NCBI RefSeq assembly: GCF_012349115.1
Contig: NZ_PQIG01000069.1
Coordinates: 52,222 to 116,221, forward strand
DNA from: Rhizobium ruizarguesonis
Lineage (GTDB): Bacteria > Pseudomonadota > Alphaproteobacteria > Rhizobiales > Rhizobiaceae
Reading direction: 5' to 3'
Length of the DNA: 64,000 nt
Shown here: positions 35,039 through 46,677 of the stretch, in pieces
How positions within the stretch are numbered: the first letter of the stretch is position 1
How the letters are laid out: every line of letters begins with the position of its first letter
Made by a program: the position numbers and the translations under genes
Notes under the pieces: model-generated
The model's database searches: none
Seen by the model: only the letters and a program-made list of their open reading frames with translations
What the model was told of the DNA's origin: nothing

Positions 35039-36049
35039 ATGCTGCTTCTCACCCGTCGCCAGACGATCTTCGCCGCCATCGCGGCAAACCTCGCCGGCCG
35101 CCCCGCCTTCGCCCAATCGGCGCCCGCAAAGGTCCGCATCGCGCTCGACTGGACGCCCAACACCAACCATATCGGCATCTATGTCGCCAAGGCGAAGGGC
35201 TTCTATGCCGATGCTGGCCTCGATGTCGAGATTCTTCCCTTCACCGATACCAGCGCCGGAACGCTGGTGTCCAACGGCGTTGCCGATTTCGGCATCAGCA
35301 GCGAGATCGAGACCCTCACGCAGCGCGCTGGCGGCGGTGACGTGAAGATGGTCTACGGCGTCGTCCAGACGGAAACCGCACGCCTGATCTTCAAGGGCGG
35401 ACGCGACGACATCAAGAGCCCGAAAGACCTCGACGGCAAGACCTATGGCGGCTTTGGCGGCACCTGGGAGAGCGCGCTGATCTCCGCGATGATCCGCAAT
35501 GATGGCGGCAAAGGCGACGTCAAGACCGTCACCCTCGGCACCTCTGCTTACGAGGCGCTGGACAATGGCTCGATCGATTTCACGCTGGAGATCTACACCT
35601 GGGAAGGCATCGCCGCCGAACTGGAAAAGCGGAAGATCGGCCGCTTCCACTATTCCGATTACGGCATTCCCGACGAGCAGACGACGGTCATCGTCTCCAG
35701 CGACGCCTATCTCTCCGCAAGTCGGGAACACGCCCGCGCCTTCATCCAGGCGACACGAAAGGGCTATGCCTACTCGGTCGACCATCCCGACGAAGCCTGC
35801 GACCTGCTGATCTCTGGAAGCAACGGCGCACTGATGAATACGGAACTGGTAAAGGCTTCTCAGAAAGCATTGATCGAGGGACACTTCCTAAAATCCGAGG
35901 CCGGTGTGATCGGTACGCTCGACCCGGCAAAGGCCGGCGCCATCGGCGGCTTCCTTGTCGAAAACGGCATTCTGGTCGATGCCAATGGCGCCGCACTCAA
36001 GGAGAATCCAGACTTTTCCACCTATTATACCAACGAACTTCTCGACTGA
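35039..36049 (+). CDS. thiY: Periplasmic binding protein for thiamine precursor (NMT1/THI5-like)
   Basis: A 336-residue substrate-binding protein. The N-terminus MLLLTRRQTIFAAIAANLA with an AFAQSAP cleavage region is an export signal. The mature part has VRIALDWTPNTNHIGIYVAKAKGFY, the signature of pyrimidine-precursor binding proteins, and AEAGLDVE-like positions. It closes the operon behind the TPP riboswitch. It captures hydroxymethylpyrimidine or a related thiamine breakdown product for ThiXZ. The ATG at 35039 follows TGAGGAGGT, and the upstream gap is filled by a dispersed repeat. Confidence 0.92.
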   Translation: MLLLTRRQTIFAAIAANLAGRPAFAQSAPAKVRIALDWTPNTNHIGIYVAKAKGFYADAGLDVEILPFTDTSAGTLVSNGVADFGISSEIETLTQRAGGGDVKMVYGVVQTETARLIFKGGRDDIKSPKDLDGKTYGGFGGTWESALISAMIRNDGGKGDVKTVTLGTSAYEALDNGSIDFTLEIYTWEGIAAELEKRKIGRFHYSDYGIPDEQTTVIVSSDAYLSASREHARAFIQATRKGYAYSVDHPDEACDLLISGSNGALMNTELVKASQKALIEGHFLKSEAGVIGTLDPAKAGAIGGFLVENGILVDANGAALKENPDFSTYYTNELLD

Positions 36050-36095
36050 GCCCACCCCCTGCCTTGCCCGTTGCGGCTTTCCGCTGCAAAATCCC

Positions 36096-36212
36096 AGATA
36101 CGGATTCAGATCTTGGGCCCGATCGGCCTAAGATCTGAATCCGTATCTAAATCAAAGAAGTAGAGCATGATGTCGTCCGAAAACCGCTCACACTTTTCGG
36201 CATCATGCTCCG
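36096..36212. repeat. Dispersed palindromic repeat (family B), copy 2
   Basis: AGATACGGATTCAGATC and GATCTGAATCCGTATCT form a 17-base stem around TTGGGCCCGATCGGCCTAA. Then comes the same 50-base block as copy 1 (36161-36210), ending CATCATGCTC. It lies between thiY and the acyltransferase gene, outside coding regions. Confidence 0.9.
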
Positions 36213-36230
36213 GGCAGGGCGGGGGACAAG

Positions 36231-37451
36231 ATGCGACAACAGGAGAGACTGGCCGGAGCGGACTTTCTGCGCGCGACGGCCTGTCTGCTGGTGCTCGCCC
36301 ACCACTTCGCGCTGCGGCTGGATATGCGCAGAATCCCCGACGAACTCGGACCGACCGCAAATATCCTCCGCTTCGGCAATTTCGGCGTCGCCATCTTCTT
36401 CGTGCTCAGCGGCTTTCTTCTTGCCCATCCCTTCTGGCGCGCGCTCGACGCCGGCGCCGACATGCCGAGCCTCCGGCACTACGCGATCCGCAGGGCGGCG
36501 CGCATCGCTCCGGGCTTCTGGTTCGCCGCCACCATCGGCTTCGCTCTCAGCCTGACGCTGCTTGACCTGCCGCTGACGCCGGAGCTTGTGCTCCGCTACG
36601 TCTCCGGGCTGCTGTTCATGAACCAGTGGCATTGGCGCACCTTGTTTCCTGTCGAAGCCGACGGGCCGCTCTGGTCCATTGCCTTCGAAGTCACCAGCTA
36701 TGTGCTCCTGCCGATCTGCTTTCTCCTGCTGTTTCGTTTGCCAGTGCTGAGGCGGCGCCCGTTGCCTGCCCGCTTCGCCTGGCTTTGCGTCATCACAGCC
36801 GTGCTTCTCGCCCATGTGCTGATCCTGACCTTCTTTCCGCTCGACGACATCGGACGCGGCTGGCAGTACGGCCTGCAGGGCGGCGCGAAGGAGTGGATGC
36901 CGAGATATAATCCGATCGGCTTCTTTGCCGTCTTCGCGCTCGGCGCGCTTGCCGCCGGCGTCGAGGTCATGCTCCCAACAAGGCGCGCCTCCTGGTTCGA
37001 TGTTATATCGCTCCTGGCCATCGTCGTTGCCGGCTACCGCCTCGTCATATCGCCCGGCGGCTCCGACGCGGCTTACGGCTGGCTCGAAATCCCCTATGGT
37101 TTTCCGGTCTTTCCGCTGGCGGTCGCAACGGCGCTCGTTTCGCTCAGCCATTCGCAACACCTGGGCAGGCTGTTCGACAACGCTCCTGTCCGCTACATCG
37201 CAAAGATCTCCTTCGGCATCTATATCTGGCAGGAGATCATCCTGATATTGATCCAGAGGCTCGACTCAGGCTCGTTTGGCGTCTCCTCGGAAAGTGTCGT
37301 CACCGGCTGGCTGCAATCTTGCGGGCTGGCGGCGGCGCTCATCCTTCTGGTCGCAAGCCTCAGCTACTTCCTGCTGGAAAAGCCAGCGATCGATTTCGGC
37401 AACCGGCTGACGTCGCGCCAACCCAATCGGGCTACTCCTTTCAAAGTATAA
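36231..37451 (+). CDS. Acyltransferase family 3 membrane protein
   Basis: Integral membrane acyltransferase (OafA/NodX type) of 406 residues with about ten segments. The N-terminal catalytic histidine is in LVLAHHFALRLD, followed by FGNFGVAIFFVLSGFLL and the arginine-rich RRAARIAPGFWF. PLWSIAFEV is the conserved W-S-E motif. Such enzymes O-acetylate or O-acylate extracellular polysaccharide, lipopolysaccharide O-antigen or peptidoglycan. The start follows a family B repeat within 20 bases. The next gene, a sugar transferase, suggests envelope polysaccharide work, but no gene cluster surrounds the pair. Confidence 0.9.
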   Translation: MRQQERLAGADFLRATACLLVLAHHFALRLDMRRIPDELGPTANILRFGNFGVAIFFVLSGFLLAHPFWRALDAGADMPSLRHYAIRRAARIAPGFWFAATIGFALSLTLLDLPLTPELVLRYVSGLLFMNQWHWRTLFPVEADGPLWSIAFEVTSYVLLPICFLLLFRLPVLRRRPLPARFAWLCVITAVLLAHVLILTFFPLDDIGRGWQYGLQGGAKEWMPRYNPIGFFAVFALGALAAGVEVMLPTRRASWFDVISLLAIVVAGYRLVISPGGSDAAYGWLEIPYGFPVFPLAVATALVSLSHSQHLGRLFDNAPVRYIAKISFGIYIWQEIILILIQRLDSGSFGVSSESVVTGWLQSCGLAAALILLVASLSYFLLEKPAIDFGNRLTSRQPNRATPFKV

Positions 37452-37618
37452 ATTTCCCGCAAGCGCAACTACAGGCGTTAAGGTTAACGCGAAATACTCC
37501 CATTTTTGGTGACTTTAGGGTTATCAAATTCCTATTTATACCGATGACAAACGATACGTGACCCTGTATCTGTCTCACTGTTGTTCAGTACCGCATCTAA
37601 ACTTGTGGACCTTGCGTA

Positions 37619-38356
37619 ATGAATGCTTTTACTTCGAAGACGAATTCACGCTTCGATCCGTCTCAGCGTCAGGACAAAACCAAGATCCTGGTTATAGCGA
37701 ACTCCAACATTCGCCAGCCGGAGAGCTTTTCCCCTGTCGAAAGAAAAATGGCGGTGCGGCTGGTCATGAAGCGGTTGATCGACATTGTCGCCTCAGTCAG
37801 CGCCCTGATGGTGCTGGCGCCGCTTTTTCTGGCAATCGCGCTTTTCATCAAACTCGACGATGGCGGTCCGGTGTTTTTTCGCCAGATCCGCTGGGGGCTG
37901 AACGGCCGCAAGATCACGGTCTTCAAGTTCCGATCGATGCGTGCCGAAGCTTGTGATCCGAGCGGCGTTCAACAGACGGTCGAGGGCGACAGCCGGGTGA
38001 CCGGCATCGGCGCGGTGCTCCGCAAGACCAATATCGACGAGCTGCCGCAGCTTTTCAACGTTCTTAAGGGCGAGATGTCGCTGGTCGGCCCGCGCTGCCA
38101 CGCCATCAACATGCGGGCAGCCGGCAAGCTCTACGAAGAACTGGTGCCGGACTACCATCAGCGCCACATCATGCGCCCCGGCATCACCGGTCTTGCGCAG
38201 ACACGCGGTTGGCGGGGCCCGACGACGCGACCGCTGGAAGCTCGCGCTCGCATTGCGTGCGATATCTATTATGTCAGGAATTTCAGCCTGCTGCTCGACC
38301 TGAAGATACTGCTCCGGACGGTCGCCATGGAGCTGCGCGGCGGCACGGGCTTCTGA
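37619..38356 (+). CDS. Undecaprenyl-phosphate sugar transferase (ExoY-like)
   Basis: A 245-residue bacterial sugar transferase (polyprenyl phosphoglycosyltransferase). The membrane segment reads VASVSALMVLAPLFLAIALFIK. The catalytic core shows the DDGGPVFF, FKFRSMR, GxxLRKTNIDELPQLFNVLKGEMSLVGPR pattern. The C-terminus has RPGITGLAQ. It transfers the first sugar phosphate to undecaprenyl phosphate at the inner membrane, starting exopolysaccharide or surface polysaccharide units. The DELPQL and GPR motifs are intact, so it should be active. The start has no clear ribosome site, so the first residues are uncertain. It resembles a single-gene accessory transferase. Confidence 0.9.
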   Translation: MNAFTSKTNSRFDPSQRQDKTKILVIANSNIRQPESFSPVERKMAVRLVMKRLIDIVASVSALMVLAPLFLAIALFIKLDDGGPVFFRQIRWGLNGRKITVFKFRSMRAEACDPSGVQQTVEGDSRVTGIGAVLRKTNIDELPQLFNVLKGEMSLVGPRCHAINMRAAGKLYEELVPDYHQRHIMRPGITGLAQTRGWRGPTTRPLEARARIACDIYYVRNFSLLLDLKILLRTVAMELRGGTGF

Positions 38357-38467
38357 GAATGATCCGGCATCACCACCAGAGGTAGGCGGTCTTATAGCGC
38401 CGCGCGTCCTAATTTCAGCTCGGCCGATAGCGCTGTTTTCCACACGTCGACAGAGAAAGGCAGAAAC

Positions 38468-38494
38468 AAAAAAGCGGCCATCGCGGCCGCTTTT
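38468..38494 (-). terminator. Terminator of the atp operon
   Basis: AAAAGCGGCC and GGCCGCTTTT flank a 5-base loop, with T-runs on both strands. It lies 22 bases beyond the atpC stop and also ends transcription from the sugar transferase gene. Confidence 0.88.
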
Positions 38495-38515
38495 CATGAA
38501 TCTTGCCGATTGTAA

Positions 38516-38923
38516 TCAATCCTGTTCAACGACGCCGCGCAGATGCGTCATTTCCATGATGAAGTGCTCAAGCTTCGACTTGTGCTCATGCAATTCGGCA
38601 TGTTCGAGTTCCAGGCGGGCAGCCTCGATGCGGCGCGTCAGCTCGTCCTTCTGGAGTTCCTCGACCGGAACCGCGGATTCGGCAAGCAATGTACAGCCAG
38701 TCGGCAGGATATCGGCAAAACCGCCGAACACGACGTAATCCTGCTTCTTGCCGGAGGCCGAACGTACGCTCACGACGCCCGGCTTGATCGTCGTCATCGT
38801 CGGTGCATGGTTTGCCATGACCGTCATCTCGCCTTCAGTCGCAGGGATAACGACCTCGGTCACCATCTCCGACAGCAGCAGGCGCTCCGGCGAAACGAGC
38901 TCAAAGTTGAAATTGTCAGCCAT
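38516..38923 (-). CDS. atpC: ATP synthase F1 epsilon subunit
   Basis: A 135-residue stalk subunit of the F1 complex, involved in coupling and inhibition. The beta-barrel domain reads FELVSPERLLLSEMVTEVVIPATEGEMTVM, and the C-terminal helices are rich in acidic and basic residues (ELTRRIEAARLELEHAEL). It is the last gene of the atpHAGDC operon and overlaps the small ORF upstream by ATGA. Confidence 0.96.
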   Translation of the reverse strand: MADNFNFELVSPERLLLSEMVTEVVIPATEGEMTVMANHAPTMTTIKPGVVSVRSASGKKQDYVVFGGFADILPTGCTLLAESAVPVEELQKDELTRRIEAARLELEHAELHEHKSKLEHFIMEMTHLRGVVEQD

Positions 38924-39161
38924 CAGTGACTTACCTTCTCGGCTATGGCTTTCGCATCTTGCAATTTAGTCCCGCAGAACGGGCAGTGCATTATCGCTTG
39001 GTCGAGATAACCGAGGCCTTCCTCGCTTTGAACCAGACCCACCACCATCATCAGCACGCCGTTATCGGCGCGATAGACGGTCGGCGCGGCTGGTTCCGGA
39101 AGATCCGCCACGACCCCCTTCAGGGAGTCGCAGCAGAATATCTCGCCTAGCGCGTCGCTCA

Positions 39162-39162
<1 letters not shown>
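38923..39162 (-). CDS. Uncharacterised small CPFCG zinc-ribbon-like protein between atpD and atpC
   Basis: A 79-residue ORF that is translationally coupled on both sides. Its ATG overlaps the TAA stop of atpD in TAATG, and its TGA overlaps the atpC ATG in ATGA. It has a CC pair at 10-11 and CPFCGTKL near residues 60-67, which together could bind zinc or iron. There is no membrane segment. The middle is hydrophobic (VLMMVVGLVQSEEGLGYLDQ). I do not recognise a function. The intact coupling in a core operon argues that it is real and expressed with the F1 subunits, perhaps in assembly or redox tuning. Four cysteines and no paralog in the window. Confidence 0.75.
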
Positions 39163-41506
<2,344 letters not shown>

Positions 41507-41534
41507 CCGTGATCCGTCCTAACTTAGGGCCCGA

Positions 41535-43064
41535 TTACGAGAAAGACTTTGCGAAGCTATCGAGAGCAGCGGTGAGCTTGCCCCTGGTATCATCGCTGAT
41601 TGCCTTTTCCGTGCGGATCGCGTCGAGGATGGCAGAGCCTTCCGAACGCAGGTACGAGAGGAAGCCCTGCTCGAACTTGCCGACCGAAGCGACCGGCAGC
41701 TTGTCGAGATAGCCGTTGACGCCAGCAAAGATCACGGCGACCTGCTCTTCCGTCTTCAGCGGCGAGAACTGCGGCTGCTTCAGGAGTTCGGTCAGGCGTG
41801 CGCCGCGGTTCAGCAGGCGCTGCGTCGCAGCGTCGAGGTCCGAACCGAACTGGGCGAAGGCGGCCATTTCGCGATACTGGGCAAGTTCGCCCTTGATCGA
41901 ACCGGCGACCTGCTTCATCGCCTTGATCTGCGCCGCCGAGCCGACGCGGGAAACCGACAGGCCGACGTTCACGGCCGGACGGACACCCTGGTAGAACAGG
42001 TCGGTTTCAAGGAAGATCTGGCCGTCAGTGATCGAGATCACATTGGTCGGAATGAAGGCCGACACGTCGTTGCCCTGCGTTTCGATAACCGGCAGAGCCG
42101 TCAGCGAACCGGCGCCCTGGTCGTCGTTCATCTTCGCAGCACGCTCGAGCAGGCGCGAGTGCAGGTAGAAAACATCGCCCGGATAGGCTTCGCGGCCCGG
42201 CGGGCGGCGCAGCAACAACGACATCTGGCGGTAGGACACGGCCTGCTTGGACAGGTCGTCGTAACCGATCAGCGCATGCATTCCGTTATCGCGGAAATAT
42301 TCGCCCATGGCGCAGCCGGCAAACGGAGCCAGGTACTGCAACGGCGCCGGGTCGGAAGCCGTCGCGGCAACGATGATCGAATATTTCAGTGCGCCGCGCT
42401 CTTCGAGCACCTTGACGAACTGAGCGACGGTCGAGCGCTTCTGGCCGACGGCGACGTAGACGCAGTAAAGCTTCTCGCCTTCCGGACCGTTGTCGTGAAT
42501 GGCCTTCTGGTTCAGGAAGGCATCGAGAAGGATCGCGGTCTTGCCGGTCTGGCGGTCGCCGATAACCAGCTCGCGCTGGCCGCGGCCGATCGGAATCAGC
42601 GCGTCGATGGCCTTGAGGCCGGTCGACATCGGCTCGTGAACCGACTTGCGCGGAATGATGCCCGGAGCCTTGATGTCGACGCGCGAACGGCGCGTCGCGT
42701 TGATCGGGCCCTTGCCGTCGATCGGATTGCCGAGCGCGTCGACGACGCGGCCGAGCAGCTCCGGGCCGACCGGAACGTCGACGATGGCGCCGGTCCGCTT
42801 GACGGTGTCGCCTTCCTTGATGTCGCGGTCGGCACCGAAGATGACGACGCCGACATTGTCGGCTTCAAGATTCAGCGCCATGCCGCGGATGCCGCCCGGG
42901 AACTCGACCATTTCACCGGCCTGGACATTGTCCAGACCATAGACACGAGCGATACCGTCACCGACGGAGAGAACCTGGCCGACTTCCGAGACTTCTGCCT
43001 CTTTGCCGAAATTTTTAATCTGGTCTTTGAGAATTGCGGAAATTTCCGCGGCGCGGATATCCAT
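41535..43064 (-). CDS. atpA: ATP synthase F1 alpha subunit
   Basis: Non-catalytic nucleotide-binding subunit of F1, 509 residues. N-terminus [20 protein letters not shown]-loop [22 protein letters not shown]; conserved [18 protein letters not shown]. The start overlaps the atpH stop in ATGA. Confidence 0.98.
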   Translation of the reverse strand: MDIRAAEISAILKDQIKNFGKEAEVSEVGQVLSVGDGIARVYGLDNVQAGEMVEFPGGIRGMALNLEADNVGVVIFGADRDIKEGDTVKRTGAIVDVPVGPELLGRVVDALGNPIDGKGPINATRRSRVDIKAPGIIPRKSVHEPMSTGLKAIDALIPIGRGQRELVIGDRQTGKTAILLDAFLNQKAIHDNGPEGEKLYCVYVAVGQKRSTVAQFVKVLEERGALKYSIIVAATASDPAPLQYLAPFAGCAMGEYFRDNGMHALIGYDDLSKQAVSYRQMSLLLRRPPGREAYPGDVFYLHSRLLERAAKMNDDQGAGSLTALPVIETQGNDVSAFIPTNVISITDGQIFLETDLFYQGVRPAVNVGLSVSRVGSAAQIKAMKQVAGSIKGELAQYREMAAFAQFGSDLDAATQRLLNRGARLTELLKQPQFSPLKTEEQVAVIFAGVNGYLDKLPVASVGKFEQGFLSYLRSEGSAILDAIRTEKAISDDTRGKLTAALDSFAKSFS

Positions 43065-43630
43065 CAGCCAACCTCTTTCAATGCGAGCTTAAGGGTAGAG
43101 AGTTTGGTACGAAGAGACGTATCAATCTGACGGGACCCGACCTTCACGATCAGACCACCAAGAATTGACGGATCAACCGTGACGGCAATCGTCACGTCTT
43201 TGCCGGTAACGCTCTTGAGTGCCACCTTCAATTCGGTTTCCTGCGCTTGCGAAAGCGCATGCGCCGAGGTGACCTCGGCGGAGATTTCACCGCGATGGTT
43301 CGCGGCGATGATGCGGAAGGCCTTGATCATGCCCGGCAGGGCGAACAGGCGGCGGTTGCGCGCCACGACCTTCAGGAAATTGGCGAAGAAACCGCTGATG
43401 CCGGCCTTCTCGCTGATGGCGACGATCGCCTTCAGCTGGTCTTCGGCTGAAAAAACCGGGCTTGCGACGAAGCGCTTCAGGTCGGCGCTCTCATCCAGCA
43501 TCGCCTGGAAACGGTCAAGATCGGCGGTGACGCTGTCGACGGCGCCCTGCTCGAGCGCCAGTTCGAAAAGCGACGAGGCATAGCGTTCTGCAACACCAGA
43601 AGTAAGCTGGGACGTGTCTGCCACTGGCAC
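43064..43630 (-). CDS. atpH: ATP synthase F1 delta subunit
   Basis: A 188-residue peripheral-stalk connector between F1 and F0. The chosen start is the GTG at 43630, giving [22 protein letters not shown]. The frame itself is open up to 43831, but those 67 residues are not family-like, and AGGGA lies just before the GTG. The C-terminal part contains [26 protein letters not shown], typical of delta. It is the first gene of the F1 operon; F0 genes are not in this window, as is usual in rhizobia. Confidence 0.95.
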   Translation of the reverse strand: MPVADTSQLTSGVAERYASSLFELALEQGAVDSVTADLDRFQAMLDESADLKRFVASPVFSAEDQLKAIVAISEKAGISGFFANFLKVVARNRRLFALPGMIKAFRIIAANHRGEISAEVTSAHALSQAQETELKVALKSVTGKDVTIAVTVDPSILGGLIVKVGSRQIDTSLRTKLSTLKLALKEVG

Positions 43631-43885
43631 AAATTTCCCTGATTTCAACCCAAAATCCGGCTCTCGGCGGGCGCCGAACCTATGATCTTGAATTCGTTTT
43701 GATTTCCCCCAGAAATCACAAGAGAAGCCTCTTGCTTCTTCCGAAATTCGGGGTCCGTCTAACATAGGATGTTCGGACTCGCAACACGCGTAACGCCCGA
43801 ATACGCCTTTCATATGAATTTCTGTCCGCAAAATTGCGCAATGGCCTGGAAGCAGGCCAAAGAAGCCGTCTGTCGGCAGCCAGAC
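43631..43885. other. Region upstream of atpH
   Basis: It contains the promoter of the F1 operon, but I recognise no distinct sites. The open reading extension of atpH (to 43831) reflects base composition. Confidence 0.3.
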
Positions 43886-44275
43886 TTACGTCTGGGTGAA
43901 GCCGAAGACGTAGAGCAGCGGTAGCGCGGCCAAGGCGATCTGTACAACCAGAAGTAAATAGTTGACGAGATTACTCCCCTTATCGGACAGGATCGAGATG
44001 ATACGGGCAAAGGCAGCCATCGCGAAGGAGGCGCCGAGCGCCATGTAGATCCAATCCTGGGCGAGCATGATCGCCGACAGCCCGAAACCGAGATAGAAAC
44101 CGCCCATCGAGCGTCCCTCGCCGAAGCCTTCCGGCCGCCCCTCCTGCGCCTGCAGACCGAGAAGACGGAAAGTTTGGCCCGGCGCGAACATCATGATGAA
44201 GCCGGCAAGCGCCGTGAAAGCGGCGGAGCAAAAGGCAAGCTGCTCGCCAAGCTCGGTCGGAAAGTAAAACTCCAT
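43886..44275 (-). CDS. Small multi-pass membrane protein, DUF4345-like
   Basis: A 129-residue membrane protein with four predicted segments: CSAAFTALAGFIMMFAPG, FYLGFGLSAIMLAQDWIY, ALGASFAMAAFARIISI and LLLVVQIALAALPLLYV. EGRSMGGFYLGFG contains the glycine-rich motif seen in DUF4345-like proteins. It lies between priA and atpH in the same orientation; the function is unknown. I have an unverified recollection that a rhizobial relative is named in relation to phage infection, which should not be relied on. Confidence 0.75.
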   Translation of the reverse strand: MEFYFPTELGEQLAFCSAAFTALAGFIMMFAPGQTFRLLGLQAQEGRPEGFGEGRSMGGFYLGFGLSAIMLAQDWIYMALGASFAMAAFARIISILSDKGSNLVNYLLLVVQIALAALPLLYVFGFTQT

Positions 44276-44354
44276 GCATCAGCCCCAAATCACCCGGATG
44301 AATCAGTGTTTTATGGCATGGGCCGAAAAAGGAGGGAATGGCGGCGTCATTCAT

Positions 44355-46571
44355 TTAGAGAAAACTCTGCGGATCGATATCCAGCTGCACCTGCACCGAT
44401 CCGCGCTCCTTGGGCGATTGCGACAGCATCGCCCGCAGGAACCCCTGCATGTCCGAGTTCCGCCGGCCGTGCACCAAAAGACGGAAACGGTGGCGGCCGC
44501 GCACCAGCGCAAGCGGCGCTTCGGCCGGGCCGAGCACCGAAATGCCTGACACCTGCGGTGCGGCGTTGCGCATGCCGCGCGCATGGTTTTCGGCGTCGTG
44601 GCGGGTCTCGGCTGAAACGATGATCGAGGCGAGCCTGCCGAAGGGCGGCAATAGGGCGCGTTCGCGTTCGGTGATCTCGCGCTCGTAGAAAGCATCGGAA
44701 TCGCCGGAGACGATTGCCTGCATGACAGGATGCTGCGGCTGATAGGTCTGCAGCAGACCATGGCTCTTGAGGCCGGTGCGCCCGGCCCGGCCCGTCACCT
44801 GCGACAACAGCTGGAAGGTGCGCTCGGCGGCGCGCGGGTCGCCATTGGCAAGGCCGAGATCGGCATCGACGATGCCGACCAGCGTCATCAGCGGAAAATT
44901 GTGGCCCTTGGCCACAAGCTGGGTGCCGATGACGATATCGGCTTCGCCCTTGGCGATCGCTTCCAGCTCCAGCCGCAGCCGCTTCACCCCGCCCATGATA
45001 TCCGAGGAGAGAACGATCGTCCGCGCCTCCGGAAAATGCCGTTCCACCTCCTCGGCGATGCGCTCGACGCCTGGCCCGCATGCGACGAGATGGTCGAGCG
45101 TGCCGCATTCCGGGCACGCCTCCGGCGTGCGCTCGGCATGGCCGCATTGATGGCATTGCAGCTGCTTGCGGAAGCGATGCTCCACCAGCCAGCTCGAGCA
45201 TTGCGGGCATTGGAACCGGTGGCCGCAGACCCGGCAGAGCGTCAGCGGCGCATAACCGCGCCGGTTGAGAAAGAGCAGCGCCTGTTCGCGCTTTTCCACC
45301 GTCTTGCCGATCGCCCGGATCAACACCGGCGACAGGAAGCCGCCCCGCTCCGGCGCGTGCCTGCGCATATCGACCAGATGCAGGTCCGGCATCGCCGCAT
45401 CGCCGAAACGCGTCGGCAGATGAACGGTGCTGTAGCGCCCGCTCTGGCCGTTGACCTGGCTTTCGACCGACGGCGTCGCCGACACCAGAATGATGGGAAA
45501 ATCACCGATGCGGCCGCGCACGACGGCCATGTCGCGAGCATTGTAAAAGACACGATCCTCCTGCTTGTAGGCGGGATCGTGCTCTTCGTCGACGATGATC
45601 AGGCCGAGATCCTCGAACGGCAGGAAGAGCGCCGAGCGCGCGCCCGCCACCACCCGCACTTCGCCGGTCACCGCCTGGCGCCAGACCTTTTCGCGCATGC
45701 GCGGCGCAAGATCGGAATGCCATTCGGCAGGCTTTGCCCCGAAGCGGTCCTGGAAGCGCTCCATGAAACTGGCCGTCAGCGCGATCTCCGGCAGCAGGAT
45801 CAACACCTGCTTGCCGCGTTTCAGCGTTTCGGCAATCGCCTCGAAATAGACCTCCGTCTTGCCGGAGCCGGTCACTCCGTCGATCAGCGACACCGAAAAT
45901 TCGCCCTTGCGGACATCGGAAACGATCTCTTCGGCCGCCTGCTTCTGCGGCCCTTCGAGACGTGCAGCGGCAAAATCCGGATCGGGCATCGCCACCACCG
46001 GCGGCGGCGGCAGGAATACCGTCTCGAAGATGCCGAGCGTGATCAGCCCGTCGACGACACTCGTCGAGACACCCGCCGCATGCGCAAGGCCGCTGCGTGT
46101 CCAGGAAAAACCGTCGGAGGCCGTATCGAGCACCCGGGCGCGCGCCGGCGTCATCCGCTCCGGTTCGCCGCCGACGAGCTTCAACCCCTCCACCATCGGT
46201 TCCGGCTCGAAGGCGTTCGGCGCTCTCAGCGCCATGCGGGCGACGAGGCCGGGCGGCGAGAGCGTATAGGTCGCCACCCAATCGATGAAATCCCGCATCT
46301 CGCTGGAAAGCGGCGGGCAGTCGAAGACGTGGCTGATCGGCCGAAGCTTCTTCGGATCGACACCGTCCTCGCCGCCGTCCCAGACGACGCCGATCACCTG
46401 TCGCGGCCCGAGCGGCACCTGCACGACCGAGCCGGGCTCGACCGCCATGCCATCCGGCACCGAATAGGAATAGGGTTTGGGCGCCGGCATCGGCACCAGC
46501 ACCGGAACCGTTCGGTTCGCGGGCGGTGCCTCGAAAAGCGCGCCAAAGAGATCGGACGAATCTGTGCTCAT
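44355..46571 (-). CDS. priA: Primosomal replication restart helicase PriA
   Basis: ATP-dependent 3' to 5' DNA helicase, 738 residues, that recognises stalled replication forks and reloads DnaB. It has an N-terminal DNA-binding domain (VPVLVPMPAPKPYSYSVPD). The helicase core has Walker A GVTGSGKTEV (232-241), DEEHDPAYKQ (328-337) and PSVES. The zinc-binding region has the paired CxxC motifs CRVCGHRFQCPQC and CHQCGHAERTPEACPEC. The ATG at 46571 gives MSTDSSDLFGALF; a longer frame goes to 46592. Confidence 0.97.
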   Translation of the reverse strand: MSTDSSDLFGALFEAPPANRTVPVLVPMPAPKPYSYSVPDGMAVEPGSVVQVPLGPRQVIGVVWDGGEDGVDPKKLRPISHVFDCPPLSSEMRDFIDWVATYTLSPPGLVARMALRAPNAFEPEPMVEGLKLVGGEPERMTPARARVLDTASDGFSWTRSGLAHAAGVSTSVVDGLITLGIFETVFLPPPPVVAMPDPDFAAARLEGPQKQAAEEIVSDVRKGEFSVSLIDGVTGSGKTEVYFEAIAETLKRGKQVLILLPEIALTASFMERFQDRFGAKPAEWHSDLAPRMREKVWRQAVTGEVRVVAGARSALFLPFEDLGLIIVDEEHDPAYKQEDRVFYNARDMAVVRGRIGDFPIILVSATPSVESQVNGQSGRYSTVHLPTRFGDAAMPDLHLVDMRRHAPERGGFLSPVLIRAIGKTVEKREQALLFLNRRGYAPLTLCRVCGHRFQCPQCSSWLVEHRFRKQLQCHQCGHAERTPEACPECGTLDHLVACGPGVERIAEEVERHFPEARTIVLSSDIMGGVKRLRLELEAIAKGEADIVIGTQLVAKGHNFPLMTLVGIVDADLGLANGDPRAAERTFQLLSQVTGRAGRTGLKSHGLLQTYQPQHPVMQAIVSGDSDAFYEREITERERALLPPFGRLASIIVSAETRHDAENHARGMRNAAPQVSGISVLGPAEAPLALVRGRHRFRLLVHGRRNSDMQGFLRAMLSQSPKERGSVQVQLDIDPQSFL

Positions 46572-46677
46572 CGGGCGAGACCATGCCCGCAAATCGATGG
46601 AATTGGAACCGCAAAGACGGAGCCGCGCATTACGGGTCGCCGCGACGATTTAAACAGTGAAGCTCAGAAGTTGAGCT

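Noticed and set aside
43631..43831. N-terminal extension of atpH by 67 residues
   Set aside because: Delta subunits begin near the GTG at 43630, which has a ribosome site; the extension is not conserved-looking.
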